Shown piece after piece: positions 1 through 11,411 of a DNA stretch of 62,000 nt. Origin of the DNA: Glandiceps talaboti. Its lineage: Eukaryota > Hemichordata > Enteropneusta > Spengelidae. Within the stretch, counting starts at the first letter, position 1. Every line of letters begins with the position of its first letter. Below the pieces are notes generated by a model. That model saw nothing but the letters and a program-made list of their open reading frames with translations, had not been told where the DNA came from and ran no database searches. The translations under genes and the position numbers were made by a program. The DNA lies in contig NC_135556.1 of the NCBI RefSeq assembly GCF_964340395.1, positions 20,331,142-20,393,141 of the forward strand, given 5' to 3'.

Positions 1-1452
1 GTATTTGTACACACATCAAGCACTGCCAGGGACCATTTACTCGTTTCTCAACACAAATGATAACTCAGTTTGTGAGACATTGCATTGATAGGATCGGATT
101 GCTAAAATATCACACATTCTTCTCAGAGTCCAACGATAACATATGTTAGTTGAAAATGAGAACAAAAACGTCAAAAATAGTCTCAATTACAAATACTGAG
201 GTACCTACCAGTGAACAAGTGAAGCGAATGTCTATGATACGTATAGTATGTAGACCAGTGTGTTAGTCAACCTTGAAAACGACGTAAATGGTCACTGCAG
301 TGGTAATTAATTTGTGAAAGTCACTCGAAAGACCTTCATGGTGGAGAGATATATCTGAACTTAATTTACTTGAAGTTCTTAATTCTTCAAATACGTACAC
401 CGATCGATCACTTTAACTTTGGTCCTTATCTGACAAATATTGTACTGGAGTATACATTTACTTACATTCCACCGTCAAACTCTTTTGACTTCCTAATGTG
501 TATCTTTATTCCGTCCTGTAGAAAAAAGAAAGAAAAAGAAAGACAACAAAAATTTTATTGTGCCTCGATTTGGAAAGTGTTATGATTTGTCGTGTACGTA
601 TCACATTTATAAAATGAACGGCAATATTTAGGTATATAACACTACATTTGTATATGTAATTAACAATACATAACTTTCTTTTCTTGAAACTTCTATATCT
701 TTTTAAATGAAATCTGATCGACAGTAACTCGACTCTACCTGTTTAGAGTAATTCTGCTTGCGATATCTATACATTCTCAGCTGTTTATATATTGGGTACT
801 GACCCCCCCCCCCCCCCCATGGGGAAGACGAATCCCCAACGTGACGAACAAGAGAAGGCAATTGCAAAATAAAAGCAAATGAAATGTATTTGTTCAAACG
901 AACCTCAGACAACTAGAAGAACGAACCCAGCCATCTTCAAGGTGTCATTAGATATCGATCACCATTCAAGTTGGTTAAATGAGACAGACTGGGCAAGACA
1001 GACAATGTCGCACACTTTCAAAAGCTTTATTCCCGTAAACTTTCATTGTAAATAACACGATTTAATTCACTATATTCAACAAAGCAACATGTTTTTCAAC
1101 ATTACTTTGTGCCACCTTAAAATTGTTAATGCCAGCAGATCATGATATTGTTCTCATTATGTACGAGTGGGATAAAACAGACAGTGCTCTAGCTCTGCAG
1201 GCTGTCAAACTCTTCAACAGTTTCTGCGAATAGTTTAAAATCCCTACTTTTACAGGTGTACACCAAGTAAACTTAGTACATAGCTACGTTGAATTGTGTC
1301 GCGTGGAAACACTATCATTTGATCAAAATCTAATCAGGAAGCCGTATAAGTTTATATCAGTTAATTCGGTCAACAAACTTTTCTGTCTTTTGCGTTCTAA
1401 CAAGCTTTGAAGAGTTCAAACTAACAAATGAACATACCAACCAATTAACAAC

Positions 1453-1454
<2 letters not shown>
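1..1454. other. AT-rich non-coding stretch
   Basis: No open frame with convincing splice sites was found on either strand. A run of C lies at about 803-818. If the STARD5-like gene starting at 3860 (minus strand) continues to the left, this could be intron sequence, but I could not find its next exons here. Confidence 0.4.
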
Positions 1455-1491
<37 letters not shown>

Positions 1492-1693
1492 CTAACTAAC
1501 TAACTAAGCAATAACTCACAAACAAACAAACCAACCAACCAACCTACCAACCAACCAGCCAACCAACCAACCAACCAACCGACCGACCGACCGACTGACT
1601 GACTGACTGAATGAATGAATGACTGAATGACTGAGTGACTGCATGTAACTAACGATCTAATTTACCAACTAACGAGTAACCAGTTAACTATCC

Positions 1694-1755
<62 letters not shown>

Positions 1756-1877
1756 GTAACTGACCGACCGACCGACCGACCGACCGACCGACCGACCGAC
1801 CGACCAACCAACCAACCAACCAACCAACCAACCAACCAACCAACCAACCAACCAACCAACCAACCAACCAACCAACC

Positions 1878-1935
<58 letters not shown>

Positions 1936-1962
1936 ATAACTAACTAACTAACTAACCAACTA
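1455..1962. repeat. Mosaic of tetranucleotide microsatellites
   Basis: About 500 bases made almost only of tetranucleotide tracts: TAAG, TAAC, CCAA, CGAC, CTGA, TGAA, then long TAAC, CGAC, CCAA and TAAC blocks again. Neighbouring blocks differ by one base per unit, so the tract reads as one array whose unit was changed and re-expanded several times. Confidence 0.95.
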
Positions 1963-3746
1963 TAAAATCAACAGACTAACCAACTAATTGAATCGATTTA
2001 TTCTCGTAAATCGTAATGTTATCGGAATATATGTTGTTCGTGTTAAAACTGAGACGACCATTAACACATGGTTAACACTATATCATGTATATACGTGTAC
2101 GCTGCCCTTTCAAAGTTATTAAAATATTCATCATATAGGTATCTATTTTAAGCCATCGCCGGGTCGTTTCAGTCTCCACAGTATGAACCAAGCATAGCAA
2201 GTGACATGTATACCTCTACGACAAGCATGTATAGTGTTATAACCCATGTACCCGTATATAACAAGCTGGTAAAGATACAAAGACATATGGCGAGCAACGT
2301 TAAATTTGGAACAATCATCAAAACTGAAAATGCTGTTGTACTGTCTCTATACATATATTATTCGTATGCTTCATCTTGTTAACTGACTTTACATAATTCT
2401 ATGTAATTAACACTTCAATCAAGCAATCAACACAGAATGAAAGTACATTTGTAACACATGAATGCAAAAATAGACACACATGTCTTTCTGGTATTAAGAA
2501 TGCCGTAGCACTGTTTATTTTGTTTTGTGTTCTGAAATACCTAAGATTTACCGATTGTACATTTTAGTTAATCAGATTATTTAAAAATAAATGTCACGTG
2601 ATTATATTTGTGTTACGTAAGTATTATGTATTTAAAAGATATACATATTGAATAATTCTTCTAGTACTCTCAACAAGATAAATATTTTGGTAATCCATTG
2701 TTATATCTTAGATAACCAATATTTACAGGACATGGCTCCTTATATGGATGCAACTTGAAGACATCTCGCTGTCAAGACCAGCACAATCTATTTTTAGTCG
2801 CATTTGATAGCATACTGTGTGTCTTTCCAAGTTTCGTCGACATTAATACTGTCCTTTTATAGGCGTCTGTATCAGTACAACTGAGCTGATGCGAGAATGA
2901 ATATGCAAGGACTCTGGGTTCGTAGTCTCAAATGATAATTTTTACTCACGGAGACAAATATTTACTTAGTATACACCCACTGACAAAAAAAATGTTGACG
3001 TGACGGGATCGGAAATTTGGATTTCGCTCAAGGATTTGACTCTACGAGTGGAAATTTTCAAGCGATGTTTCTTTTGATGTTTCGTGGATTCACCAAGCCA
3101 ACTTGCTGGGAATTGTTAATCATATATAATAAATATTTGGCAAAAGTGATTTAAAGCAAAGCAAGTACATATACACTGACTCAAATCGACGTTAGTTTAA
3201 AGTTGTGTAGTTAAAGATCATTAACATATCATTAGATAGAAAAACAGTAATGAATGAGTTTTGATAACTTCCCCTTGTCGCATATTGTTGTTAGTGATAG
3301 AGGGCGAAATAACACCTTGATTGACTACTTTTAATGACTGAATATGAATTGAATGTCGGTTAATGACAAATCTAGAGCAAAAATCTTCACATACCCTTTG
3401 ATTAAAAACGCCTATTTAGCGTCATATCAATTAAATTCATACGTATATTCAATTTTAAATATGGAATTTATATATGCAATTAGCAATAAGCAATTAACCT
3501 TTCACAAACACGAAAAGTAAATCTAATCTCTCTTTATATAATATATATAACTGAAGTAAACTACAGTAAAATAAAAATATGAAAATTATCCCATAACATC
3601 TTGCCCTCTCGGCAACCGCCTACCTGGCATATTCCCTATAGATTACATACGCTATCCAAAGGCCACTCTTAATTAGAATCTATCATAATTGAATTTCTGA
3701 ATCAACATAAAGCGATAGGTTTTAAGACCAGATGTTAAAAACTTAC
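1963..3746. other. AT-rich intergenic or intronic DNA
   Basis: Mostly featureless AT-rich sequence. The only coding-like piece is the weak candidate at 2173-2382. No second START-domain exon could be recognised on the minus strand here. Confidence 0.4.
2173..2382 (+). CDS. Weak candidate terminal exon, unknown product
   Basis: A GTTTCAG acceptor is followed by 69 open codons ending in TAA. The predicted peptide is mixed in composition, with a tyrosine-rich hydrophobic end (VVLSLYIYYSYASSC). I recognise no family. No upstream exon of matching phase was found, and the opposite strand is also open here (a hydrophobic 61-codon frame at 2169-2354), so chance is a serious alternative. Confidence 0.18.
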   Translation, partial: SPQYEPSIASDMYTSTTSMYSVITHVPVYNKLVKIQRHMASNVKFGTIIKTENAVVLSLYIYYSYASSC

Positions 3747-3860
3747 TGTACACTTCATTTGTCTCCATCCCTCAGAATCACATTCGTATGACAATAATTT
3801 CTGTACCGTGGCATCAGCTAGAGCCCTGTAGTCGGCAGTGGTGTTCCCGTTGTCTGCCAT
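3747..3860 (-). CDS. STARD5-like START-domain protein, first coding exon (partial gene)
   Basis: Starts at an ATG and runs 38 codons to a consensus donor (GTAAGT), phase 0. The peptide begins MADNGNTTADYRAL and continues with a helix and the pattern LLSYECDSEGW, which matches the N-terminal helix and first strand of small START proteins (the STARD4/5/6 group, where a similar Leu-Leu/Met-x-Tyr-x-x-Asp-x-x-Gly-Trp pattern occurs). START proteins bind lipids, often sterols or bile acids, in a hydrophobic cavity and move them between membranes in the cytosol. The rest of the domain (about 170 residues) should lie to the left on the minus strand, but I found no further exon between 1 and 3740, so the introns are long or the gene leaves the window. 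The call rests on only 38 residues. Confidence 0.5.
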
Positions 3861-4072
3861 ATTGTACCGGCGAGATGATCGGTGTCAATGCATTAACTAT
3901 CATGGTACAGATCAAAGGTCAATTTATTCACTTGTTATGCAAATAAGCTGTTCAAAGGGCATTTTTCTGTATCAGTGAAACACTACAAAGTCAGTTGCTA
4001 CACGCGTAGATATTCGTCGTTCTTCGCAGTCTAACTCAGAAATTTCGTACTGATTTTGACAGACAATATAAA
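3861..4072. promoter_or_regulatory. Putative divergent promoter interval
   Basis: About 210 bases between the STARD5-like start codon (minus) and a possible first exon on the plus strand at 4073. It would have to hold the 5' UTRs and promoters of both. No TATA box or other definite element was identified. It counts as a promoter only if both flanking exons are real. Confidence 0.25.
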
Positions 4073-4156
4073 ATGAAAGAGTTTTTAACGTTAATCGTCC
4101 CCGGTCCGAAGGTCTTGGACAACAACAAGGATTTCATCTATGATACACGAAACCCG
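4073..4156 (+). CDS. Candidate first coding exon, unknown protein
   Basis: An ATG followed by 28 open codons runs up to a GTATGT donor at phase 0. The peptide starts MKEFLTLIVPGPKVL and continues with DNNKDFIYDTRNP, a composition that looks like protein rather than noise. It lies back-to-back with the STARD5-like start, about 210 bases away, as expected for a bidirectional promoter. No downstream exon was identified and the family is unknown. Confidence 0.3.
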
Positions 4157-5857
4157 GTATGTTAGTCGCATGAATTGGAGATTAATTGCGGCGCCAACCA
4201 AAACAATTATTTAGTTTACCAGATAATAAGCGGAAATAAAAACAAACCATTTTTTTTTTAATTTAGGCTTTAAATGTATGATATCCATGATCGTTTAGAC
4301 AATAAAACAATATCAAATAACCATAGCCTTGACATTTATACCATTGTACTTATTTTGCTGGGTTACTCTTTTGACTATCATGCACTTTATTAGAAATAAG
4401 AATTTTTTTCCACTTGACTTCTGTATTTCGCTTTAATTTATCAAATTGTCTGTAAATAAATGTCACATGTCTAGTTATATGGCACAGCGGCTGATGATGA
4501 TCTTGGCAGTGGCTCAGTTATACGTTCAGGTTTTGGTCTTTACGAATCAATGTACTATTTTGATGTTTTTGTCATAATGTTAAACTCCTGTTACGAATAC
4601 CATCAATAGCGGCATACTGCATGTATCTGTAAAATAACAATTTATTGCAATGCCCCTTACTGAATTGCACGCAGTGTTTTCATAGGAATATAATTCGATA
4701 CAACCTGAGGATTTTACTCCAGTGTGTACATAAATAAAATTAGCAGCTGCAGTTTGGCTTGTTGATATTCGAGTCTAAATTCATGGAATTTATTTGATGC
4801 ATCAACTTAGTAGTACAGTGGACCAGTCAGAACTTAGTGCGACGAGTTTTGACCATCGATTAGTATCCTAATACACAGTGGGAATCAGGAAAGGGTCGAT
4901 CGCGGGGTGATACTCGGGATAAATTTTTACAAAGAAACATGCAGGCCAAATTCGAATCATCTACCCTCCTCTGAGGACGAGGGGGGGGGGGGGACCGGAC
5001 ATATGATAAAGGTGCCAGTACCTAATTGCATTCTGGTGATTCGCGTGATGGGTCGGTCGGTTAAAACTAGAAAAAAAAAGTTGTTTTACAAAATACGTGT
5101 ATGCCACGTGTACCTGTTGGTAATACTTTCATCATGTCATAATCATACTTCACCACTGTCAGTCTGAATGACTACAATTAATTAAAGTCAGAAGTGGTTT
5201 GAGGAGACTTTGAAGTATTTGTTATATTAAATTTCCCAAATTTCAGCAATAGATGACATTTGGGCTCTTGGAGTTAACATGTGACCGTGAATCAGTGACG
5301 TTGTGATTATTTCTAATCCTGCCGTAGAGGGCATCATGTTTTTTTCCGCAGATTGAAGAAATGTAGGGTAATGAGAACTTGAAATTTAGAATTAAGTACG
5401 ACCTCATTTATAACTATATAGTTGACTATGGCCTAATTCTCAGTGGTAATCGGGGAAAAGGGGAGTGCACTCGGATAAATTTTAGGCACGGTTTCGAATA
5501 TCTACCCTTTCTGGCGACACGAATAATAGTTCGACTGTTGGGGGCGCTATATAGATCCTCGGCACAAATGTCTGGCAAGACGCGTCTCGGCGGACGCGAT
5601 TAATATATGACCTCAAGACGATGTTATCATTTACACGAGGGTTTGAGACATTTCTTAAAAACATGGAATTTGTAAACGCCTTTATTGACTCCATGTTTAC
5701 TGAATTTGTGTGAAAAAAGTACACTTCTAGGGCGTCACATCTCGTTCATATTGTTATAGGAGTATCCCCCCTCCCCCTCCATCGACGAAACAGAAATCCC
5801 TGATAGCGACGAAGAGATCTAGTGAGAGCCGATTTCATAAGATAACATAGGGTGGGT
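4157..5857. other. Non-coding DNA with decayed dispersed repeats
   Basis: A G-run lies at about 4980-4993. Two stretches, near 4880-4975 and 5440-5510, share a degenerate pattern (ACTCGGATAAATTTT then TTCGAAT-ATCTACCCT), so they look like two remnants of one repeat. A GC-rich patch at 5538-5600 resembles one at 41356-41413. Short open frames here look like chance. Confidence 0.4.
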
Positions 5858-6374
5858 AAAGGACAAATAATCAATTTTGTTCTCTCGATTTTCCGGATTT
5901 CTAATATTATTTTCTTTACATTTCAAATAAAGTTTTAAATATTGTTTCCTCTCACTCCCCCCCCCCACTATTGACTACTGTTACCACTGTCTTATTAGAG
6001 TTTTCTAACTTTGCATTAATTAGCAGATTGCTAATCCTAGAACAAACTCACGTTCTAATTGCCCAATTAATATAACATATTGCACAGTGAGTGTAGACAT
6101 CTACTGATCCAACTAATCCGTGTACTGGCCATGAGTCGGATCAGTGGATGTTTACACTCACTGCTTAATGCGTTCATTGGGCAAATAACCAGGGTGTTTG
6201 TTCTCGGATTAGCAAGCTACTAATTAAATACGAAGCTAACAAACTCTGATAAGACATTGATAATAGGGAAAAAACGTTGAAAGTAAACAGTAATTAAAAC
6301 TTTATTGGAAATATACTGAAAATAATATTAGAGATCCGGAAAATCGTGAGAACAAAATTGGTTTTTCGTCCAAA
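5858..6374. mobile_element. Long fold-back MITE, copy A
   Basis: The ends are inverted copies of each other. AAAGGACAAATAATCA at the left pairs with the complement of the right end near 6374, and pairing continues through TTTTCCGGATTTCTAATATT. Further inward, GCTAATCC...ACTCAC pairs with GTGAGT...GGATTAGC on the other side, so nearly the whole 517 bp can fold into one imperfect hairpin with a short centre near 6115. It encodes nothing of length. This fits a non-autonomous, palindromic DNA element. I could not define a target-site duplication. Confidence 0.75.
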
Positions 6375-7677
6375 GTCTTTTGTATACGGTAAGTTATCAC
6401 AGACTTTGGATCACCGGTACCTATATGAGCCGGCTGCGTGGTGGCGATATCACAAAGTGCGCCCTCTATGCCATGGCACAGAAAATTATTCATGATGTAA
6501 CTATCACTTTATATTTGATGCTTGTAAATTAGATGCGAATAAGACTGAAAACCTCGTAAAGTGTGTTTTAAGTCATTGATGTATCTAGATATGCATGATA
6601 TATTCAGAAGTGTGGTCATTAGTGGGCTAGGCTTCATTTTGGGCGCGAGCATAACGAGTACTCAAACGGTAGCTCGGTGGACCTTCAAAACTACATGTAC
6701 TATTAATAACGTACATAATAATTGTGCATGGGCATTATGTTAGTGGTTGTGGATGTTTTTTTCTTGCAAACACCATCACTATTTTCGCGCCTCTCCTCTC
6801 AGAGATTTCGCTTTTATTCAAACACCTATTTAAATGGGTCCCTGAAGGAGGGTGGGGCATACCCTTTCGTAACACACTTAGTTGTGCCCTTGTAACGATG
6901 CATGTGACGTAATCATAACCTTTTGTACAATACAATGCCTAGAACAATCAATACAGAGCCATACAAAATTCATAACTATACCTTTTTATTGTGTATTCAT
7001 ATCTTTAATGCAAATACGTATACAAAAAAAACCAGACAACAATTGTGATAAACACCTTTTGTGTAAGGATATGGATAACAGGGAACCGTTTGTACAACTT
7101 GCTTCCTGTGGTCCGAGTCTCGTTACAATAAGTCAAAGAAATTGGACCAAAATAAGTATAAGTGCTTGAATGTGTGATTTTTAGTTCGTGTTAGGATCCA
7201 TGGAATACGGCACATAGAGTAAATTGTTATGGTTTAAACCATAAAAAATTACCTGATGTGACGTTAATACTATCCATATATAATATAGTTCATATGAACA
7301 TGATTGTGTTTTGATCTGTTGTAAAACATCTGAATTCATGCTATCCACGTATGATTAGGCCAAATATGAATGAATGCAATCTTGTGTTTCCGATAACACG
7401 ATCGACCTTATTTTAAGCCGCCGACCCTAAACATTTTTACATTCCGAAAAAAAGGTAAAAATAGTGAGAATTTACTTTTATTTCCGTGCAATGTAAACCA
7501 TTTTCACATTCATAAAAGGTAAAATGGTTAGATTTCAATTCTATTCCCGTGTAAATGATCTTGGGTTTATACCCTTTAGCTGTCAAAATATTGACTCAGT
7601 GTTTGACATGTACATGATTAGCAGTCCTCTACCGGAGCTAATATTAAAGTTTGTGTAGCGGGGTTTAACCATAGCGT
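6375..7677. other. Spacer between two MITE copies
   Basis: AT-rich DNA with several short open frames on both strands, none with credible splice sites. Near 7440-7560 two roughly 60-base units are loosely tandem (ACATTC...AAAGGTAAAA...). Nothing else was recognised. Confidence 0.35.
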
Positions 7678-8169
7678 AAAGGACAAATAATAAATTTTGT
7701 TCTCTCGCGATTTTCCGGATTTATAATATTATTTTCTCTACATTCCCCCACCACTATTTTCGACTGTTACCACTGTGTTATCAGAGTTTTCTAAGTTTGC
7801 ATTAATTAGCAGATTGCTAATCCTAGAACAAACTCACGTTCTAATTGACCAATTAACACATTGCGCGGTAAGTGTAAACAGCTGCTGATCCGACTAATGG
7901 CAGTACACGGAAGCCATTCGTCGGATCAGGGGATGTCTACACTCACGGCATAATGTGTTAATGTGGGCAAACGACTGGTGAGTTTGGTCTTGAATTAACA
8001 AGTTACTAATTAATGCAAAGCTGATAAACTCAGATAAGACAGTGATATCATGTAGGAAATGGAAAAAAAAACAGTGAGAGGAAATAGTATTTAAAACTTT
8101 ATTTGAAATATACATAAAATAATATTAGAAATCCGGAAAATCGCGAACAAAGTTGATTATTTGTCCTTT
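7678..8169. mobile_element. Long fold-back MITE, copy B (inverted relative to A)
   Basis: Has the same terminal inverted repeat as copy A, beginning AAAGGACAAATAAT and ending ATTATTTGTCCTTT. The inner arms and the ATTAGCAGATTGCTAATCC segment are also shared. The unpaired centre (near 7890-7920) matches copy A only when reverse-complemented, and the arm carrying AATAAAGTTTTAAAT is on the opposite side, so B is inserted in the opposite orientation. The left arm of B has lost about 30 bases. Confidence 0.75.
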
Positions 8170-9417
8170 TCCCTGTCATATAAACCAACTCCTTGTCTGA
8201 GTTGCTGCTGAAGTCTTATCAGCATTGGATAGTGTAAGACAAAGGGGGATTTAGAAGGTGTGAATTGGGTTGACCTTTGTAGTTCAAGTAAAACCAGTCC
8301 AGCAAAGTCAGAAAACACATTTCCGATCATGGAAGTATAAGAGAAGCCTCCATGGTCTCAAGAATGAAATGCGGACCAAAAAAGTTTGCCAAAATTACGA
8401 GGAGAAAAATAGTTGTGGCAAGTAGTATTAAAAATAAGTCATACTACTGCACCATGAATGGAGTAGTGACTGTGCAGTAAGGAGGGCACAACTGTTACCA
8501 TTCAAAAGAAAGAAACGGTAAACATTTTAATTTTCGGTAATTTTCACCACGGTTTGGGTTTGTGTGCTGCTCTATTGTGATTCACGGGCATGACAAAGTT
8601 GTAGAAGTTACCAATGTCATACGATTAGTACTTCAGGCTGTGATTCATCAAAAACATTCTATACAGGTGATAATTTTGTGTAAAGAATAAATTATTGAAT
8701 AGTCAAAACCACCCACGTAAACTAATATCGGCCCACTATTCATTAAACAGGTGTGACATTTATTCTGATTAAGTTTTCACATCCAACTAAGGTCATTCGA
8801 CTTCGTCAGTTATAAACGGGTAGGCAGGCAGGTAGATAGACGAAAAAAGTGACAGACACAGAGAGAAAGATGTAATATTATACATCGTCTACCATCCGGG
8901 ACTTCAAGTAATAGCAAAATGTGATATGAACATCCGGGTGACTAGTTTGCAGTCTGAAGTGACCTTCCGACCCTGACAATCTTTTATCTCGTCGATTAGG
9001 ACTTGCTTGTAGGCCGTCGACCAGCTTTGGATTGCTACAAACACTAGCACACAGCACCTTACAATAACATTTTAATAACAATGGCTCACCGATGGTATAT
9101 TTGCATTGCTTTATACTTACGACATGTGTTTCACTCACGATCTTCCGTTTCATACGGAACTGTGTGGTCGTCTGCCTGTGTGTACATGTAGTTTTGGATT
9201 CTCTGCAGTTCTCCGACGTCCGCGTTCCAGGACACGGTCACAGTACACCGCACTGTACACTGCCAGTCACTGGTATTTATCGCGTCTTGGTGTATTCACA
9301 CAGAATTTCGCCATTTTCTAAATTTAAACGAGTGACCTGATTTAAGGTCCCTTATTATAAGGACCCTTGAACAAGTGATTGCGACTTGGAATATATATTT
9401 GGATCCCTGTTCCCAAC
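8170..9417. other. Region upstream of the sulfotransferase gene
   Basis: Presumed intergenic and 5' flanking DNA. A near-palindrome (GGTCCCTTATTATAAGGACC) lies at about 9346-9365, some 50 bases before the first ATG. Overlapping open frames at 9090-9340 on both strands lack splice support and may be 5' UTR. Confidence 0.35.
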
Positions 9418-9630
9418 ATGTTTTCAATCTGCCTAACACGTAGACACGGAAGGCAAAGGACATTTACCCTGTGTATGTTGTTGATAATATGTTCGACCGC
9501 TGCATTTTTGTTCGTCGTGTCATTTTCATCGCCGGAACGGAGATTGACGTCGAGGATACTTCTAGCCGGGAACTTCCTCACTAGGACGACGGATCCTGTA
9601 CAGCCGAATGGTTACGACAGTAGTAAACCG
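9418..9630 (+). CDS. Carbohydrate sulfotransferase, exon 1 (membrane anchor)
   Basis: The exon runs 71 codons from ATG to a GTGGGT donor in phase 0, the phase needed by the catalytic exon at 15688. The peptide is a type II Golgi anchor: a short basic N-terminus (residues 7-14, rich in Arg/His), a hydrophobic segment at about 16-35 (TLCMLLIICSTAAFLFVV) and the start of a luminal stem. This is the layout of CHST8-14 enzymes. The link to the catalytic exon is inferred from phase, order and topology; a further stem exon in the 6-kb intron cannot be excluded. The donor is weaker than consensus. An in-frame upstream TTG exists, but the ATG is preferred because it places the basic residues directly before the membrane segment. 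Confidence 0.55.
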
Positions 9631-10377
9631 GTGGGTATATTTGTCTGTATAGTGACTTGTTAGAGTCATCCCTTACGAGCTATGTGACTGAGAGTAAGAG
9701 TTATGACACAAACTTTGTATGTACATGATGTACCAGACTATTCAACTATGTGTAGCGACTTTGTATATAAATTTACGAGTTTGAAAATTTAGTGTTTGTT
9801 TTATGAGTTGCCCATCCATCTGATCTGTACGGTATTGCGAACAATTCCAAGACATTCTGTTATAAAAGTGGCACTTACAGCTATAATTGGAGAAGAATTT
9901 GAGATAGAAATTTAGAATGGCCCTTTAGGGCCTCAGGAATTAAGATACTGATACATGTATGTGAGTTCATCCTATGCTATTGGCTACTGCAGTAGATGTA
10001 TAGAATATCTAGAAACAACTTGTAGACACACACTGGTGGCACTGAAAGACATGAACCAGAAATAGAAGTGGTTTTATTTTGTGGTGTTTTTGTTTTGTTT
10101 TTTTTGCATATGGAAACATTTGTAAACGTTCGATAACATTCCCAGTGAGGAACTCAAAGAAGGAAAGAAAATCGTCCTTCCTGGTTAACTTTGAATATTA
10201 ATAATGATAATAGTAGTAGTCGATCAAATTGGTTTCCGGGATGTTTCTGCGACAAAATGTGCGTTCAAAAATTGATTCATGATGATGTTACTATGTGTCA
10301 GTCTTGGCTGATATAGATAGTTTTCATATCGTTGAGTATCGGTATACTTCAACAACTGTTTAGTATAATAGTAATAA

Positions 10378-10728
10378 TTATTGATTTATTAATTGGTTGA
10401 ACGATTGATCCATTGAATGATTGACTATTGGGATGAAATATTTTGTGTGATATTGACCAATTGACTCATTGATTTTTGAGGTGATGTAACAGATGCATGT
10501 TAATTATGAGATCAGTGGTGTTTTGATTTAGATAAGAGGAGAAGAATGGACAAGTTGTCTTTATTTAGTCAATAAAGAGAGAATTATATACAACTGAAAG
10601 AGAGAAAAGTAGCCAGGGAAAGGAGAAAAAGTTTTATATCTCCACAAAAATGAATGAGTCAATTGGTCAATATCACACACAAAATAAATTTATTTTACCA
10701 CAAAAAATAATCATCGATCGATCGATCG

Positions 10729-10782
<54 letters not shown>

Positions 10783-10790
10783 TAATTACA
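10378..10790. repeat. Imperfect palindrome with microsatellite outer arms
   Basis: The segment TGATATTGACCAATTGACTC at about 10448-10467 recurs inverted at about 10656-10675, with pairing over roughly 40 bases. Outside this the left arm is a decayed ATTG-rich tract (10378-10430) and the right arm is a clean ATCG/ATCA array (10713-10786), which are complementary in sense. The whole piece looks like a fold-back element. Confidence 0.6.
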
Positions 10791-11326
10791 TGCTCGCTGG
10801 ACCCTGTGCTTTTATAAGTGACACAATGTCAGCTGTTGTGGCAATATATTATCTTTTTTGAAACAATTCAACTTCTGTTATTGCGCGAAATATGCTGTGT
10901 CATCATGCTAAGGATTCAACATGCCTTACACGTGTATTTTTCGCGACTTCACTAGTTTGTTTCCCTTGGCTGCCAAATTTGATGTTATTAACATTTTGAA
11001 ATGAACTTAACTTATAGTGTAATTATGGGTTTCGTTTTTATCTGGCATAGGTAGAGGGGTCGGGATGGGGGACAGTGATGGTGATAGGATGGAAGTTATT
11101 TACAGGGGGCTGGGGAGAAATTGAAAATTCTGATGATCTGAAGGGGGGGGGGGCGTTGCGCGCAAAATATTTTGTTCATGATTTGAACGAAAATAAACCT
11201 CAGGAGCGGTCGTTTACCGAGTATTAAATTAAAACAATTCTCGTGGCTTCACCGCAATATCTTCTAAAACCTATATTCAGTGATAAATTGGGTGACAGTC
11301 ATGCGAATTTATTTGTGTATGCCTTC

Positions 11327-11327
11327 A

Positions 11328-11411
<84 letters not shown>
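11327..11411. repeat. CTGT tetranucleotide microsatellite
   Basis: About 20 units of CTGT in the sulfotransferase intron. It produces a spurious open frame (SVCL repeats). Confidence 0.97.
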
